Of a stretch of 64,000 nucleotides of DNA, positions 35,322 through 44,392 are shown in pieces. The position numbers and the translations under genes are program-made. Positions within the stretch are counted from its first letter, which is position 1, and each line of letters opens with the position of its first letter. The notes beneath the pieces are model-generated. The model did not search any database. It was not told the origin of the DNA and saw only the letters and a program-made list of their open reading frames with translations. The DNA comes from Bacteroidales bacterium SW299 (GTDB lineage Bacteria; Bacteroidota; Bacteroidia; Bacteroidales; Bacteroidaceae): assembly GCA_019550975.1 (NCBI GenBank), contig SDWH01000003.1, positions 1 through 64,000 on the forward strand. The letters run 5' to 3'.

Positions 35322-36233
35322 ATGAAGATTATAAGAACATTTATCATAGCTGCCCTATTGGGAGTAGGGTTCACTTCGTGCAGTGAGGATGACCTTAATC
35401 CGACGAGTATTTTTGATAGTACTACAGAACCTGTACGTAATGAGTTTGACCAGTGGATTTGGAAAAACTATACAGAACCTTACAATATTGAGTTGAAATA
35501 CCGTTTCGATGACAAAGAGTCGGATATGGATTACAATGTTATTCCGGCAGATTATAACAAGTCTATCGCACTAGCCAAATTGGTGAAATATCTTTGGATG
35601 GAGGTTTATGAGAAATTGGCGGGGAAAGAGTTTCTATGTACTTATTGTCCTAAGATTTTTCATTTTGTAGGTTCGCCCGAATACGAAAAGTCGGGAGGCT
35701 CTATGGTGCTTGGTACAGCCGAAGGTGGTTTGAAAATTACGCTGTTTAATGTGAACGCATTGAATGTAAGCAGCTTGGATCCGGAAATACTGAATGAATG
35801 GTATTTCAAGACAATGCATCATGAGTTTTCCCATATCCTGCATCAGACTAAAAACTATTCCACTGATTTTAATGATATCACAGCAGGAAAATATTATGGA
35901 GCAGGTTGGGTGAATATTAATGATGCAACAGCTCGTCGGGACGGATTTGTAACCGCCTATGCGTCAAGTGCAGTTGATGAAGATTTTGTGGAAACAATCG
36001 CCAATTACATCGTAAAGTCAGATGCAGAATGGCAGCAGATATTGAACGAGGCCGTTTCTGTAGATGAAACTGGAAATCCTGACTACAGCGGGCGTGATGC
36101 AATCCTTCGAAAATTGGAGATGGTGACGCAATATCTTGCGGATTCGTGGGGGTTGGATATTCAGGCTCTTCACGAAGAGGTACAGGAACGTGAAACTCAT
36201 ATTGACGAATTGGATTTAGTAACATTAAACTAA
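35322..36233 (+). CDS. Zinc metallohydrolase-like lipoprotein linked to SusCD (HExxH)
   Basis: A 303-residue lipoprotein (signal peptide ending FTSC) of the import-associated zinc metallohydrolase group. HHEFSHIL supplies the zinc motif with His167, Glu168 and His171; a further acidic or His ligand would lie in the following helices (DGFVTAYASSAVDEDFVETIANYI). The start at ATG 35322 gives a clean signal peptide; a start three codons earlier is less likely. Its fixed place after SusD suggests that it trims a proteinaceous cargo at the surface. Peptidase activity is inferred from the motif and not shown. Confidence 0.88.
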   Translation: MKIIRTFIIAALLGVGFTSCSEDDLNPTSIFDSTTEPVRNEFDQWIWKNYTEPYNIELKYRFDDKESDMDYNVIPADYNKSIALAKLVKYLWMEVYEKLAGKEFLCTYCPKIFHFVGSPEYEKSGGSMVLGTAEGGLKITLFNVNALNVSSLDPEILNEWYFKTMHHEFSHILHQTKNYSTDFNDITAGKYYGAGWVNINDATARRDGFVTAYASSAVDEDFVETIANYIVKSDAEWQQILNEAVSVDETGNPDYSGRDAILRKLEMVTQYLADSWGLDIQALHEEVQERETHIDELDLVTLN

Positions 36234-36245
36234 TAAGAATGTAAT

Positions 36246-37547
36246 ATGAAACGACTTTTATATATACTGATGGTAGTTTGTGTGTGTTGTCTGACAGCCT
36301 GTACACCGGAAGAAGATGAAATCTTTGGCCAGACTTCAGCACAAAGAATCAATGAAAAGATGAGTGAGGAACTGGCGGTGTTAACTGCTGCTCCTAATGG
36401 TTGGCTTATGGAGTATTATCCTTCGAGTGCACAGAGCTATGGAGGGTATAATGTACTGGTGAAGTTTACAGAAGACGGCAATGCGACGGTGGCAGCAGAT
36501 ATTATCAATTCTCCTGCGGCCACTTCAACCAGCACTTTCCGCTTGAAGGAGCAAGCCGGTCCGACGCTGACGTTCGATACGCTGAACGAAATTTTCCATA
36601 TCTTTTCAGATCCAAACAACAGCCTTGGAATCGGGAATGTAGGGCTCGGTATGGAAGGCGACTATGAGTTCACCATAATGTCGGCCACTGCGGAAGAAGT
36701 AGTGTTGAGAGGCAAGAAAACGGAAAATACGATTGTGATGACTCCTATGCCGGAGGATGTTTCATGGGAAAGCTATCTGACACAGATACAGCAGATAGAG
36801 GCTGCAAGCAACCAGTATTCATTGTATAAAATAACATTGGACGGAGTGGAGTATTCAATAGCGCGTACCTATCGTACGCTTTCTGTCAGCCACATGGAAG
36901 AAGATGAAACTGTTACCGAAACATTCTCATATATCCAGACCCCCGACTCATGGAAGTTTTATTCTCCGCTGACTTTGGGCGACAAAACATTCGACGAACT
37001 GGTTTATGATGAGTCAACAGGGTGTTACGGAGCGTCTGACGGTGCCTTCGTGATGGAAAATGTGGTTCCTCCGTTGAATCAGGCGTTTGTTAATGGATTA
37101 TGGTTTGTTGCCTACAGCCAGTTGGGAAGCTATGCGCAACTGTATTTTGATCAGGTGAAGGATCTGTATGCTACAGATCCAAATCTGACTGGAGAACAGC
37201 TTTATTTCTTTGCCATGGGTACTGAGGGCGGCCACTTCGGTGCTTATTTCGGAAGTTTGGCCTCAGGAGGTTATTATGCAGGCCAATTGTACTATAACTA
37301 TTCACTTGAAGGCGATGATGTGATTGCGATGCAGTTTGCAGTGGATGGAGATAACAATGGAATTTTCTATCATAATGTAGGATTTGCTTATCTGCTGATG
37401 CCTTTCGGCTATTCATCTCCTGTCACGTTTAAGGTAACGGCTGATAATGCTGGTTCTCCGACAACTATTACGTTGACGGATCAGAATAATCCGTACAACG
37501 TGATTACTTTGACACAAGAACCTGTATATTTCCCGTTTGACAATTAA
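36246..37547 (+). CDS. DUF4302-family lipoprotein
   Basis: A 433-residue lipoprotein (lipobox LTAC, Cys19). The opening SAQRINEKMSEELAVLTAAPNGWLMEYYP is the typical start of DUF4302. The rest is beta-rich, with a C-terminal domain ending in NPYNVITLTQEPVYFPF. It is the last gene of the SusC-SusD-HExxH operon, 12 bp after the metallopeptidase-like gene and 62 bp before a strong terminator. Function not established; a cargo-binding surface protein is the simplest reading of the context. Confidence 0.87.
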   Translation: MKRLLYILMVVCVCCLTACTPEEDEIFGQTSAQRINEKMSEELAVLTAAPNGWLMEYYPSSAQSYGGYNVLVKFTEDGNATVAADIINSPAATSTSTFRLKEQAGPTLTFDTLNEIFHIFSDPNNSLGIGNVGLGMEGDYEFTIMSATAEEVVLRGKKTENTIVMTPMPEDVSWESYLTQIQQIEAASNQYSLYKITLDGVEYSIARTYRTLSVSHMEEDETVTETFSYIQTPDSWKFYSPLTLGDKTFDELVYDESTGCYGASDGAFVMENVVPPLNQAFVNGLWFVAYSQLGSYAQLYFDQVKDLYATDPNLTGEQLYFFAMGTEGGHFGAYFGSLASGGYYAGQLYYNYSLEGDDVIAMQFAVDGDNNGIFYHNVGFAYLLMPFGYSSPVTFKVTADNAGSPTTITLTDQNNPYNVITLTQEPVYFPFDN

Positions 37548-37608
37548 CAAGTTGCAATAACTAACAATAAAAATAACCTCTCTTAAAAGTTTGACATAAA
37601 ACTTTGGG

Positions 37609-37644
37609 CGCAGTCGGTCTTGTGAAAAATCGGCTGCGTTTTTT
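37609..37644 (+). terminator. Rho-independent terminator of locus 2
   Basis: CGCAGTCGG (37609-37617) pairs with TCGGCTGCG (37630-37638) using two G-U pairs, with a 12-nt loop and six T directly after the stem. Confidence 0.88.
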
Positions 37645-37823
37645 GTGTGCTCTGGGAAAGACAGGAGGATAAGCCGGATAACTGATGAAGTTGCCGGCAC
37701 AGATTTTATGTTCCAGCTACTTGGACTGTAGAGTCTGTGCTGGTATTTCTGAAAAATGAGAGTGTAAGAGGAGAGATGCGTTTCATATTCATAACCTTTT
37801 CTTGTCAGAAATGAAGAAATGAT

Positions 37824-37831
37824 TACATTTG
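37824..37831 (+). promoter_or_regulatory. Bacteroidales promoter of tatA-tatC
   Basis: TACATTTG matches TAnnTTTG, with CTTG (37801-37804) 19 bp upstream as a -33 candidate. The tatA ATG is 39 bp after the box. Confidence 0.6.
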
Positions 37832-37869
37832 CAACATCATTTGATTGTGCTTAAAATTTAGTTTGAAAG

Positions 37870-38058
37870 ATGGGAAATTTACTTGTTTTTGGTCTCGGGC
37901 TGACCGAAATACTGGTCATTGTGCTTATAATACTTCTTCTGTTCGGTGGACGGAAGATCCCTGAACTGATGCGCGGCATAGGAAAAGGCATAAAAGGCTT
38001 CAGGGATGAAATACAGGAGGGAGAAAAGCATACGGACAAGCATACGAAGGACGAATAA
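37870..38058 (+). CDS. tatA: Sec-independent translocase subunit TatA/E
   Basis: A 62-residue inner-membrane protein. One hydrophobic N-terminal helix (LTEILVIVLIILLLF) is followed by the TatA hinge and amphipathic helix FGGRKIPELMRGIGKGIKGFRDE and a charged tail. TatA oligomers form the passage for folded proteins with twin-arginine signals. tatC begins 1 bp after the stop codon. No tatB gene is adjacent, which fits a minimal TatAC system. Confidence 0.94.
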   Translation: MGNLLVFGLGLTEILVIVLIILLLFGGRKIPELMRGIGKGIKGFRDEIQEGEKHTDKHTKDE

Positions 38059-38059
38059 G

Positions 38060-38851
38060 ATGGAGGAGCAAACGGAAATGACTTTTTGGGACCATCTGGA
38101 GGCTCTTCGGTGGATGATTCTTCGCTGCCTGATCGCTTTGGCTATTTTTCTGGCGGCCGGTTTCTTTTTTATGCCTTATCTTTTCGAGCACGTGGTGATG
38201 GCTCCCTGCCGGGATGATTTCTTTTTATACAGGGCGATTGCCGGTCTGGCTTCGTATACGTCTGTGGTTCCGGAATTTCTGAACAAGCCGTTTCATGTTG
38301 AGGTGATCAATATCAAGCTGTCGTCACAGTTGTTCATGCACTTTACCCTTTCGTTCTGGCTGGCATTCCTTTGCACCTTTCCATACCTGGTTTACGAGGT
38401 GTGGAAGTTCATTTGTCCGGCACTCTACAGCAACGAGAAACGGGGTATCCGTGCGGCATTCCTTTTCGGGACTGTCATGTTCTTCATCGGCTGTGCAGTG
38501 GGATATGCCATCGTTTTTCCGATGACTCTGCGCTTTCTCTATACTTATCAGTTAAGCCCTGACATATCCAATCAGCTGGCTCTTGATTCATACATGGACA
38601 ACTTTCTGATGCTGATTTTCATGATGGGGATCGTATTTGAACTTCCGCTCGTGTCGATGCTGCTTTCGCGTTTGGGGATTCTTTACCGCTCTTTTTTTTC
38701 GAAATACCGCCGTCATGCGATTGTTGCCATTATGATACTGTCTGCCGTCATCACTCCTTCTACCGATCCGTTTACGCTGATGGTGGTATTTGTGCCGATT
38801 TATATTCTGTGGGAGTTGAGCGCATTCCTGGTGCGGGCGAAAAAGAAGTAA
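38060..38851 (+). CDS. tatC: Sec-independent translocase subunit TatC
   Basis: A 263-residue inner-membrane receptor for twin-arginine signal peptides. MTFWDHLEALRWMILRC is the conserved N-terminus (its Glu contacts the signal peptide), and the membrane helices are visible through residue 255, with FLCTFPYLVYEVWKFICPALYSNEKR in the middle and AVITPSTDPFTLMVVFVPIYILWE near the end. The ATG at 38060, just after the tatA stop codon, is chosen because the family N-terminus starts there. Confidence 0.95.
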   Translation: MEEQTEMTFWDHLEALRWMILRCLIALAIFLAAGFFFMPYLFEHVVMAPCRDDFFLYRAIAGLASYTSVVPEFLNKPFHVEVINIKLSSQLFMHFTLSFWLAFLCTFPYLVYEVWKFICPALYSNEKRGIRAAFLFGTVMFFIGCAVGYAIVFPMTLRFLYTYQLSPDISNQLALDSYMDNFLMLIFMMGIVFELPLVSMLLSRLGILYRSFFSKYRRHAIVAIMILSAVITPSTDPFTLMVVFVPIYILWELSAFLVRAKKK

Positions 38852-38868
38852 GCATACATCCGTGGATG

Positions 38869-39714
38869 CTATTCCAGCACCACGCTTCTCACATTTACAT
38901 CTGTGTCGTGTAGAAATACGGATGCCGATTCGCGGAATTTCTCTACTGACTCGGTTGTAAGGAACTCGCAACGGCCGTTGTGCGAGCAACGGGCATTCAT
39001 GTCTGCGTGGCGGTGCAGGTAGTCTTTCAGGCTCTCGGCAACCAGTTCCCCTTGCGATATCAGCCGGATATGCGCTGGCGTATACTGCCGGATCTTATCT
39101 TTCAGCAGCGGATAGTGCGTGCATCCCAAGATAATTGTGTCTATCTGCGGGTCCTCGTTCAGAAGCATCTCAATATACTTGCGCACGAAGAAATCCGCCC
39201 CTTCCGAACTGTATTCGTTATTCTCCACCAGCGGTACCCACATGGGACATGGAACACCTGTCACATGTATGTCGGGAAATATCTTCTTTATCTCCAGTGG
39301 ATATGATTCGGACTTTACGGTGCCGGCGGTTGCCAGCAGGCCTACATGACGGGTGTTTGTGACATTCCCTATATATTCTGCTGTCGGACGTATGACTCCC
39401 AGTACCCTTCTTGTCGGGTCCAGATGAGGCAGGTCGTTTTGCTGGATGCTTCGAAGTGCTTTGGCTGAGGCTGTGTTGCAGGCAAGTATTACCAGCGGGC
39501 ATCCCAGTTCGAAGAGTTTCTTCACCGCTTCGAGTGTGAATTCGTATACAATCTCATACGAGCGTGTCCCGTAGGGAGTGCGTGCATTGTCGCCCAGATA
39601 CAAATAGTCATATTGGGGAAGAAGTTCGCGGAATTTTCCGAGTATGGTAAGTCCTCCATAGCCGGAGTCGAATACGCCGATGGGGCCGGTCTTCTGAGCA
39701 GATAGGGGAAACAT
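38869..39714 (-). CDS. murI: Glutamate racemase
   Basis: A 281-residue enzyme that makes D-glutamate for peptidoglycan. IGVFDSGYGGLT opens the fold; the two catalytic cysteines are Cys79 (ILACNTAS) and Cys198 (ILGCTHYPLL). It lies downstream of the bamA-skp cluster on the same strand, separated by a strong terminator, and converges on tatC with an 17-bp gap. Confidence 0.96.
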   Translation of the reverse strand: MFPLSAQKTGPIGVFDSGYGGLTILGKFRELLPQYDYLYLGDNARTPYGTRSYEIVYEFTLEAVKKLFELGCPLVILACNTASAKALRSIQQNDLPHLDPTRRVLGVIRPTAEYIGNVTNTRHVGLLATAGTVKSESYPLEIKKIFPDIHVTGVPCPMWVPLVENNEYSSEGADFFVRKYIEMLLNEDPQIDTIILGCTHYPLLKDKIRQYTPAHIRLISQGELVAESLKDYLHRHADMNARCSHNGRCEFLTTESVEKFRESASVFLHDTDVNVRSVVLE

Positions 39715-39746
39715 GGGCAGTGTATCTGAGGTGTAATGGATAAAAA

Positions 39747-39784
39747 GAATGTCATTTCGAGGGCTAAGACTCGAAATGACATTT
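39747..39784 (-). terminator. Terminator of the skp/bamA operon
   Basis: A perfect 13-bp stem (39749-39761 with 39770-39782), extendable by two pairs, encloses an 8-nt loop. On the minus strand it is followed by TTCTTTTTATCC. It separates the second skp gene from murI. Confidence 0.85.
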
Positions 39785-39806
39785 ATGCTGTATTACAAAT
39801 CCGTCT

Positions 39807-40373
39807 TTAGTTTGCCGGAGCTGTTGTCGTAGCAGCGGCCGGTGTAGCCGGTGTATACGGAACGGCTGTCAGGCTGATGCCCAATTTAGTCTTGATATCG
39901 TTTGTAATGTCTTTTACTTCCGTTTCGTTGATATAAGGAATATCTGTGCGGTTCAGGTCGAACACCAGCGTGTATGCTCCTGACTTTCCGACTTCCTTTA
40001 CGGCATCTTCCAGCTTCTTGTAGATCGGGTCCATCATGTCAGTGTATGCTTTCTGCAGCTGCTGCTGAGCATCCTGCTGGAACTGCATGCCTTTTTCGCT
40101 CAGTTCCTGCAACTCTTTCTGGCGGCGTTCCTGAATATTCTGAGGCAGGTTCTTCTGTTCTTCCTGATATTCGGCATACTTTTTATTGAATTCGTCTGAG
40201 GTTCTTTTGATTTCATCTTCATACGTTTTCTGCATAGCCTGGATGTCAGTTTGCGCTTTTGCAAACTCCGGCATGACAGAAATTACATCCATCGATTTAT
40301 AGCACGCAAATTTCTGTGCAAATACGCTCATCGGTGCGACAAGCAAAAGTAAAAAAGCAATTCTCTTCAACAT
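39807..40373 (-). CDS. Skp/OmpH-family periplasmic chaperone (second copy)
   Basis: A 188-residue exported protein with a signal peptide ending SVFAQ and a long charged helical coiled coil (about residues 35-115) rich in Glu, Gln and Lys, the tentacle pattern of Skp. The C-terminal tail is Ala/Thr/Pro-rich. It should hold unfolded outer-membrane proteins on their way to BamA. It lies 70 bp after the other skp copy. Confidence 0.92.
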   Translation of the reverse strand: MLKRIAFLLLLVAPMSVFAQKFACYKSMDVISVMPEFAKAQTDIQAMQKTYEDEIKRTSDEFNKKYAEYQEEQKNLPQNIQERRQKELQELSEKGMQFQQDAQQQLQKAYTDMMDPIYKKLEDAVKEVGKSGAYTLVFDLNRTDIPYINETEVKDITNDIKTKLGISLTAVPYTPATPAAATTTAPAN

Positions 40374-40443
40374 AATTCTAAGTTTTCTATTTTGTTATTT
40401 AATTAATTGCATGTAGCAAAGTACCGCCTGCAAATTTATAAAA

Positions 40444-40959
40444 TTAATTTGAATATCCTAATCTGGCCAGCACTTCATTGCTGATGTCAATGCGCGGCGA
40501 AGCGAAAATCATGCTTTGAGCCGATGCACGGTCAATCACAGCGTCATAGCCTTTTTCCGTAGCTATGGCTTTTATGGCATTGTATACGTTGTCCTGCAAC
40601 GGGCCAAGGAGCTCTTTCTGCTTTTTCATCATTTCTCCCTGTGGGCCGAAATATTGCTGGCGCAGTTCGGCGGCTTCCTTTTCTTTGGCCACTATCGCTT
40701 CTTCTTTTGCCGTGCGCTGTGCAGCGGTCAGCTTGTCGGCCGTATTCTGATATTCCTCATAAAGCTTTTTCGCTTCATCAGCTTTGGCGTCAATCTGCTT
40801 CTGCCATTCTTTTGACAAGGCTTCCATCTGCTGGTTAGCCTGGCTGAACGCAGGGATCTGTCTGGAGATAAACTCCATGTCTACCAGTGCGAATTTTTGT
40901 GCCATTGCCGTTGCCATGCAGGCAATCAGGAGCAAGGCTGAAAAGATACATCGTTTCAT
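40444..40959 (-). CDS. Skp/OmpH-family periplasmic chaperone (first copy)
   Basis: A 171-residue exported chaperone. The signal peptide ends in TAMAQ, and KFALVDMEFISRQIPAF begins the body domain, followed by a coiled coil (about 40-110) with AKKLYEEYQNTADKLTAAQRTAKEEAI. The ATG at 40959 is preferred over one two codons earlier. It is 12 bp downstream of bamA, in keeping with joint expression with the outer-membrane assembly machine. Confidence 0.93.
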   Translation of the reverse strand: MKRCIFSALLLIACMATAMAQKFALVDMEFISRQIPAFSQANQQMEALSKEWQKQIDAKADEAKKLYEEYQNTADKLTAAQRTAKEEAIVAKEKEAAELRQQYFGPQGEMMKKQKELLGPLQDNVYNAIKAIATEKGYDAVIDRASAQSMIFASPRIDISNEVLARLGYSN

Positions 40960-40971
40960 TATCATATCATT

Positions 40972-43623
40972 TTAGAATTCTTGTCCGATGATGAAGTGGA
41001 ACTGGCTTCCGCTATACTGCATCGAACCGTTGATTTTGTCGAAACCGTATGCCCAGTCAATACCCATCATACCGATCATCGGGAGGAAGATGCGGACACC
41101 GAATCCGGCCGAACGTTTGAGCTTGAACGGGTTGAAGTCGGTTACGTTGTTCCATGCGTTACCTGCTTCTACAAATCCCAGTGCATAGATGCTGGTGGAA
41201 TTTTCGAGCATAAGCGGGTAGCGGAGTTCTGCTCCCAAGCGGATGTAGGCATATCCCTCATCGCCGTAGGGTGTGAGCGCGCCGTTTTCATAACCTCTCA
41301 GGGCTATCGTTTCGGATGCATAGTTGTAGCTGTAGCCCGTCATACCGTCACCTCCCACATAGAACGTTTCAAACGGAGAGCGTTTGTACTTGTTGAAGTG
41401 TCCCAAAAGTCCGAATTCCGTGCGGGTCATGATGACCGGGCATTTCTGGATATCCATCAGCGCAGTATACGTTTTGGCTTTGAATTTCCATTTGTGGTAT
41501 TCAATCCATTTGAACATGCTGGCTGCCTCTTCGTAGTTATCTCTTCCGTAAGTCGAATAGTCTTTCTTGCTGAAGAGCGAATACGGCGGCGTAATCTGCA
41601 GCGAAGCCGAGAACTCGGAACCGCGGCGCGGGAAGATCGGGTTGTCTGTAGAGTTGCGCGCCAGTGTCAGGTTCAGGCTCAGGTTGTTGCAGTTGCCTGT
41701 GTTCATATAGTCGCCGTTGTTCAGGCGGATATAGAGATAGCTCCAGTCTTTCAGCATAAAGCGTTGATAAGAAAGTTCTGCCGACAGGGTGAAGTAGTCG
41801 TCTGGCCAGCGCAGACGTTTTCCCCAGCCAACCGAAATGCCGAACATCTTAATCGACTTGTCGGGGTCGGAATACGATCCGTAGTTGTCGTAATAGTTTC
41901 CGTAGCCTCCGTAATAGCCGTATCCGCTCAGCATATTATAGTAGTTGTTCATGTATGCAGAGTTGTAATACTGGCTGCTTACGTCAGTCTGGATTGAATA
42001 GAAGGCAGAAACGGAGAACGAGTTCGGCCGTTTTCCTCCGAACCAGGGGTCGAAGAACGAAACGCTGTACGACTGGTAGTAGCGTCCGTTGGTCTGTCCG
42101 CTGATGGTCAGTGTCTGTCCGTCGCCTTGCGGAAGAATGCCTCTGAAGTTGTTGTTCTTTCTGAACAGGTTGGCGAACGAGAAGTTGGTGAACTTCAGGC
42201 TCAGCTTGCCGATGACACCGGTCTGTCCCCATCCGGCAGAGAATTCTACCTGGTCGTTCGCTTTCGATTCCAGTCCCCAGTTGATGTCTACCGTTCCGTC
42301 CTGATAGTTCGGCTGCACGTCGGGCTGGATATTTTCAGGGTTGAAGTGTCCCATCTGCGCGATTTCGCGGTAGGAACGTTCCAGTGCTTCTTTGCTGAAC
42401 AGGTCTCCCGGACGGGTACGCAACTCACGGCGGACGATGTTTTCATACAGCCGGTCGTTTCCGTTGATTCTCACGTGACTGATGCTTGCCTGCGGTCCTT
42501 CGGTTATACGCATTTCCAGATCGATGGAGTCGCCGTCGATATTCACTTCCACCGGGTCGAGGTGATAGAACACATAACCGCGGTTATAGTAGTTGTTTCC
42601 GATGGCGTCTTCATCATTTGAAATACGGTCGTTGAGCAGCTTCTGGTTGTATACGTCGCCGCTCTTCATGCGCAGCTGCTCGTTCAGCAAGTCTGACGGA
42701 TAGACCTTATTTCCTACCCATGTGATGTTGCGGAGGTAGTATTTCTGTCCTTCATAAATCTTCATGTATACGTCAACGGTCTTTTCATCGTATTGCGAAA
42801 CGCTGTCTTCCATGATTTGCGCATCACGGTATCCCAGCTCATTGTATTTTTCAATAATCTTCTGTTTGTCTTCTTCATAACGCTCCTCGATGAACTTCTT
42901 CGGGCGGAACAAGTTGATGAGCTTTCCTTTCTCGTTGGTTTTCTTCATGGTGCGCTTCAGTTTCTTGTCAGTAAGCACCATGTTGCCGTCGATGGTAATC
43001 TTGTGTACCTTCACTTTGGCTTTCTTGTCGATGTTCACGTCAACGTAAACCTGTTCTGCGTTTTCCGGGTCTTCGCGCTCCACGATGTTGACTTCCGCAT
43101 TCTTGAATCCCTTTTCGTCGAAGTGTTTCTTGATGAGGATTTTTGCGCGGTCCACCAGATTCGGCGTAATCTGCGTTCCCTTTGCCATGCCCAGCTTTGC
43201 CATCAGATCTTCCCGTTCGCTCTTCTTCACCCCATGAATTACGATGTCGGTGATGCGCGGACGCTGTTTCAGCTGGATTGACAGATAAATTTTGTTGTCT
43301 TCTATTTTGTCTGCCAGAATCTTCACGTCAGAAAAGAGTCCGTGGCGCCAGTATCTTTTTACGGCTGATGTGATATCATCTCCCGGCACAGTGATGGTTT
43401 GTCCGACAGCCAGTCCGGAAATGCCTATCAGCACATAATCTTCATAGTTCTTGACTCCGCTGACCTTGATGTCGGCAATTTCGTATTTCTTTGGAGTTCC
43501 GTTGTAGAGGATTACCGGTTTCTGTCCGACTTCCGTAGAATCATTATCTTGCGCAAATCCTTTTGCCGTGAACGAGGAGATGCAGGTAAAAATCAATAAG
43601 ATGAATAAAAGACGGTATCGCAT
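40972..43623 (-). CDS. bamA: Outer-membrane protein assembly factor BamA
   Basis: An 883-residue essential insertase for outer-membrane beta-barrels. After the signal peptide (to about residue 25, KGFAQ) come five POTRA repeats (about 45-470, with ISHVRINGN and DVYMKIYEGQKYYLRNITW), then the Omp85 barrel to the final FHFIIGQEF. A loop at about residues 546-585 is unusually rich in Tyr, Asn and Gly. Nine bp separate it from uppS, and two skp genes follow, a conserved Bacteroidetes cluster. Confidence 0.96.
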   Translation of the reverse strand: MRYRLLFILLIFTCISSFTAKGFAQDNDSTEVGQKPVILYNGTPKKYEIADIKVSGVKNYEDYVLIGISGLAVGQTITVPGDDITSAVKRYWRHGLFSDVKILADKIEDNKIYLSIQLKQRPRITDIVIHGVKKSEREDLMAKLGMAKGTQITPNLVDRAKILIKKHFDEKGFKNAEVNIVEREDPENAEQVYVDVNIDKKAKVKVHKITIDGNMVLTDKKLKRTMKKTNEKGKLINLFRPKKFIEERYEEDKQKIIEKYNELGYRDAQIMEDSVSQYDEKTVDVYMKIYEGQKYYLRNITWVGNKVYPSDLLNEQLRMKSGDVYNQKLLNDRISNDEDAIGNNYYNRGYVFYHLDPVEVNIDGDSIDLEMRITEGPQASISHVRINGNDRLYENIVRRELRTRPGDLFSKEALERSYREIAQMGHFNPENIQPDVQPNYQDGTVDINWGLESKANDQVEFSAGWGQTGVIGKLSLKFTNFSFANLFRKNNNFRGILPQGDGQTLTISGQTNGRYYQSYSVSFFDPWFGGKRPNSFSVSAFYSIQTDVSSQYYNSAYMNNYYNMLSGYGYYGGYGNYYDNYGSYSDPDKSIKMFGISVGWGKRLRWPDDYFTLSAELSYQRFMLKDWSYLYIRLNNGDYMNTGNCNNLSLNLTLARNSTDNPIFPRRGSEFSASLQITPPYSLFSKKDYSTYGRDNYEEAASMFKWIEYHKWKFKAKTYTALMDIQKCPVIMTRTEFGLLGHFNKYKRSPFETFYVGGDGMTGYSYNYASETIALRGYENGALTPYGDEGYAYIRLGAELRYPLMLENSTSIYALGFVEAGNAWNNVTDFNPFKLKRSAGFGVRIFLPMIGMMGIDWAYGFDKINGSMQYSGSQFHFIIGQEF

Positions 43624-43632
43624 TGTTTTGTT

Positions 43633-44364
43633 TTATATTTGTTCACTGATTTTGCCGAATCGGCGTTCTCTTTTCTGGTAGTCACAGATTGCTTTATATA
43701 ATTCTTCTTTGCCGAAGTCTGGCCAGAATGTGTTGCAGAAGTACAGCTCTGAGTAGGCGCATTGCCACAGCAGGTAGTTGCTGAGCCTGATTTCTCCTCC
43801 CGTGCGTATCAGCAGGTCGGGATCCGGCATATAGCTGGTGCTCAGATGTGCGTCGATGGTTTTGTCTGAGATGTCTTCAGGTTTCATTTTTCCTTCCTGC
43901 ACCTCTTTGGCTATCTGTCGGGCAGCTTCTGTCAGCTCCCATTTGGACGAATAGCTCAGGGCCAGCGTGAGGCACATGCCCGTGTTTCTTCCTGTGCGTT
44001 CTATACATTGCTCCAGCCTTGTGCGCACATTCTGGGGGAGCTTTTCTTTTTCTCCGATGATGCGGAAGCTGACGTTGTTTTTCATGAACGTTTCTTCTTC
44101 TATCGAGTCCATGAGCAGGCTCATCAGCGCCGCCACTTCATCGACCGGGCGGTTCCAGTTCTCAGTCGAGAAAGTATAGAGCGTAAGGTATTTCACTCCC
44201 AGCCGCGCAGCTTCTTCGGTGATGACATGCACAGTTTCTGCTCCGGCCTGGTGGCCGACGGTGCGTGCCTCTCCGCGTGCTTTTGCCCAGCGTCCGTTGC
44301 CGTCCATGATGATGGCTATGTGCGTTGGGATGCGGTTCATGTCTAGTTGATCCTTATATGACAT
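43633..44364 (-). CDS. uppS: Isoprenyl (undecaprenyl) diphosphate synthase
   Basis: A 243-residue cis-prenyltransferase that makes the lipid carrier for cell-wall and surface polysaccharides. The hallmark [14 protein letters not shown] places the catalytic Asp at 21; [14 protein letters not shown] and the C-terminal [24 protein letters not shown] motif complete the family pattern. It sits just upstream of bamA and 28 bp after the DUF6242-like lipoprotein gene. Confidence 0.96.
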   Translation of the reverse strand: MSYKDQLDMNRIPTHIAIIMDGNGRWAKARGEARTVGHQAGAETVHVITEEAARLGVKYLTLYTFSTENWNRPVDEVAALMSLLMDSIEEETFMKNNVSFRIIGEKEKLPQNVRTRLEQCIERTGRNTGMCLTLALSYSSKWELTEAARQIAKEVQEGKMKPEDISDKTIDAHLSTSYMPDPDLLIRTGGEIRLSNYLLWQCAYSELYFCNTFWPDFGKEELYKAICDYQKRERRFGKISEQI

Positions 44365-44392
44365 TGTTCATTCAGTTTTCATTTGCGTTCAG

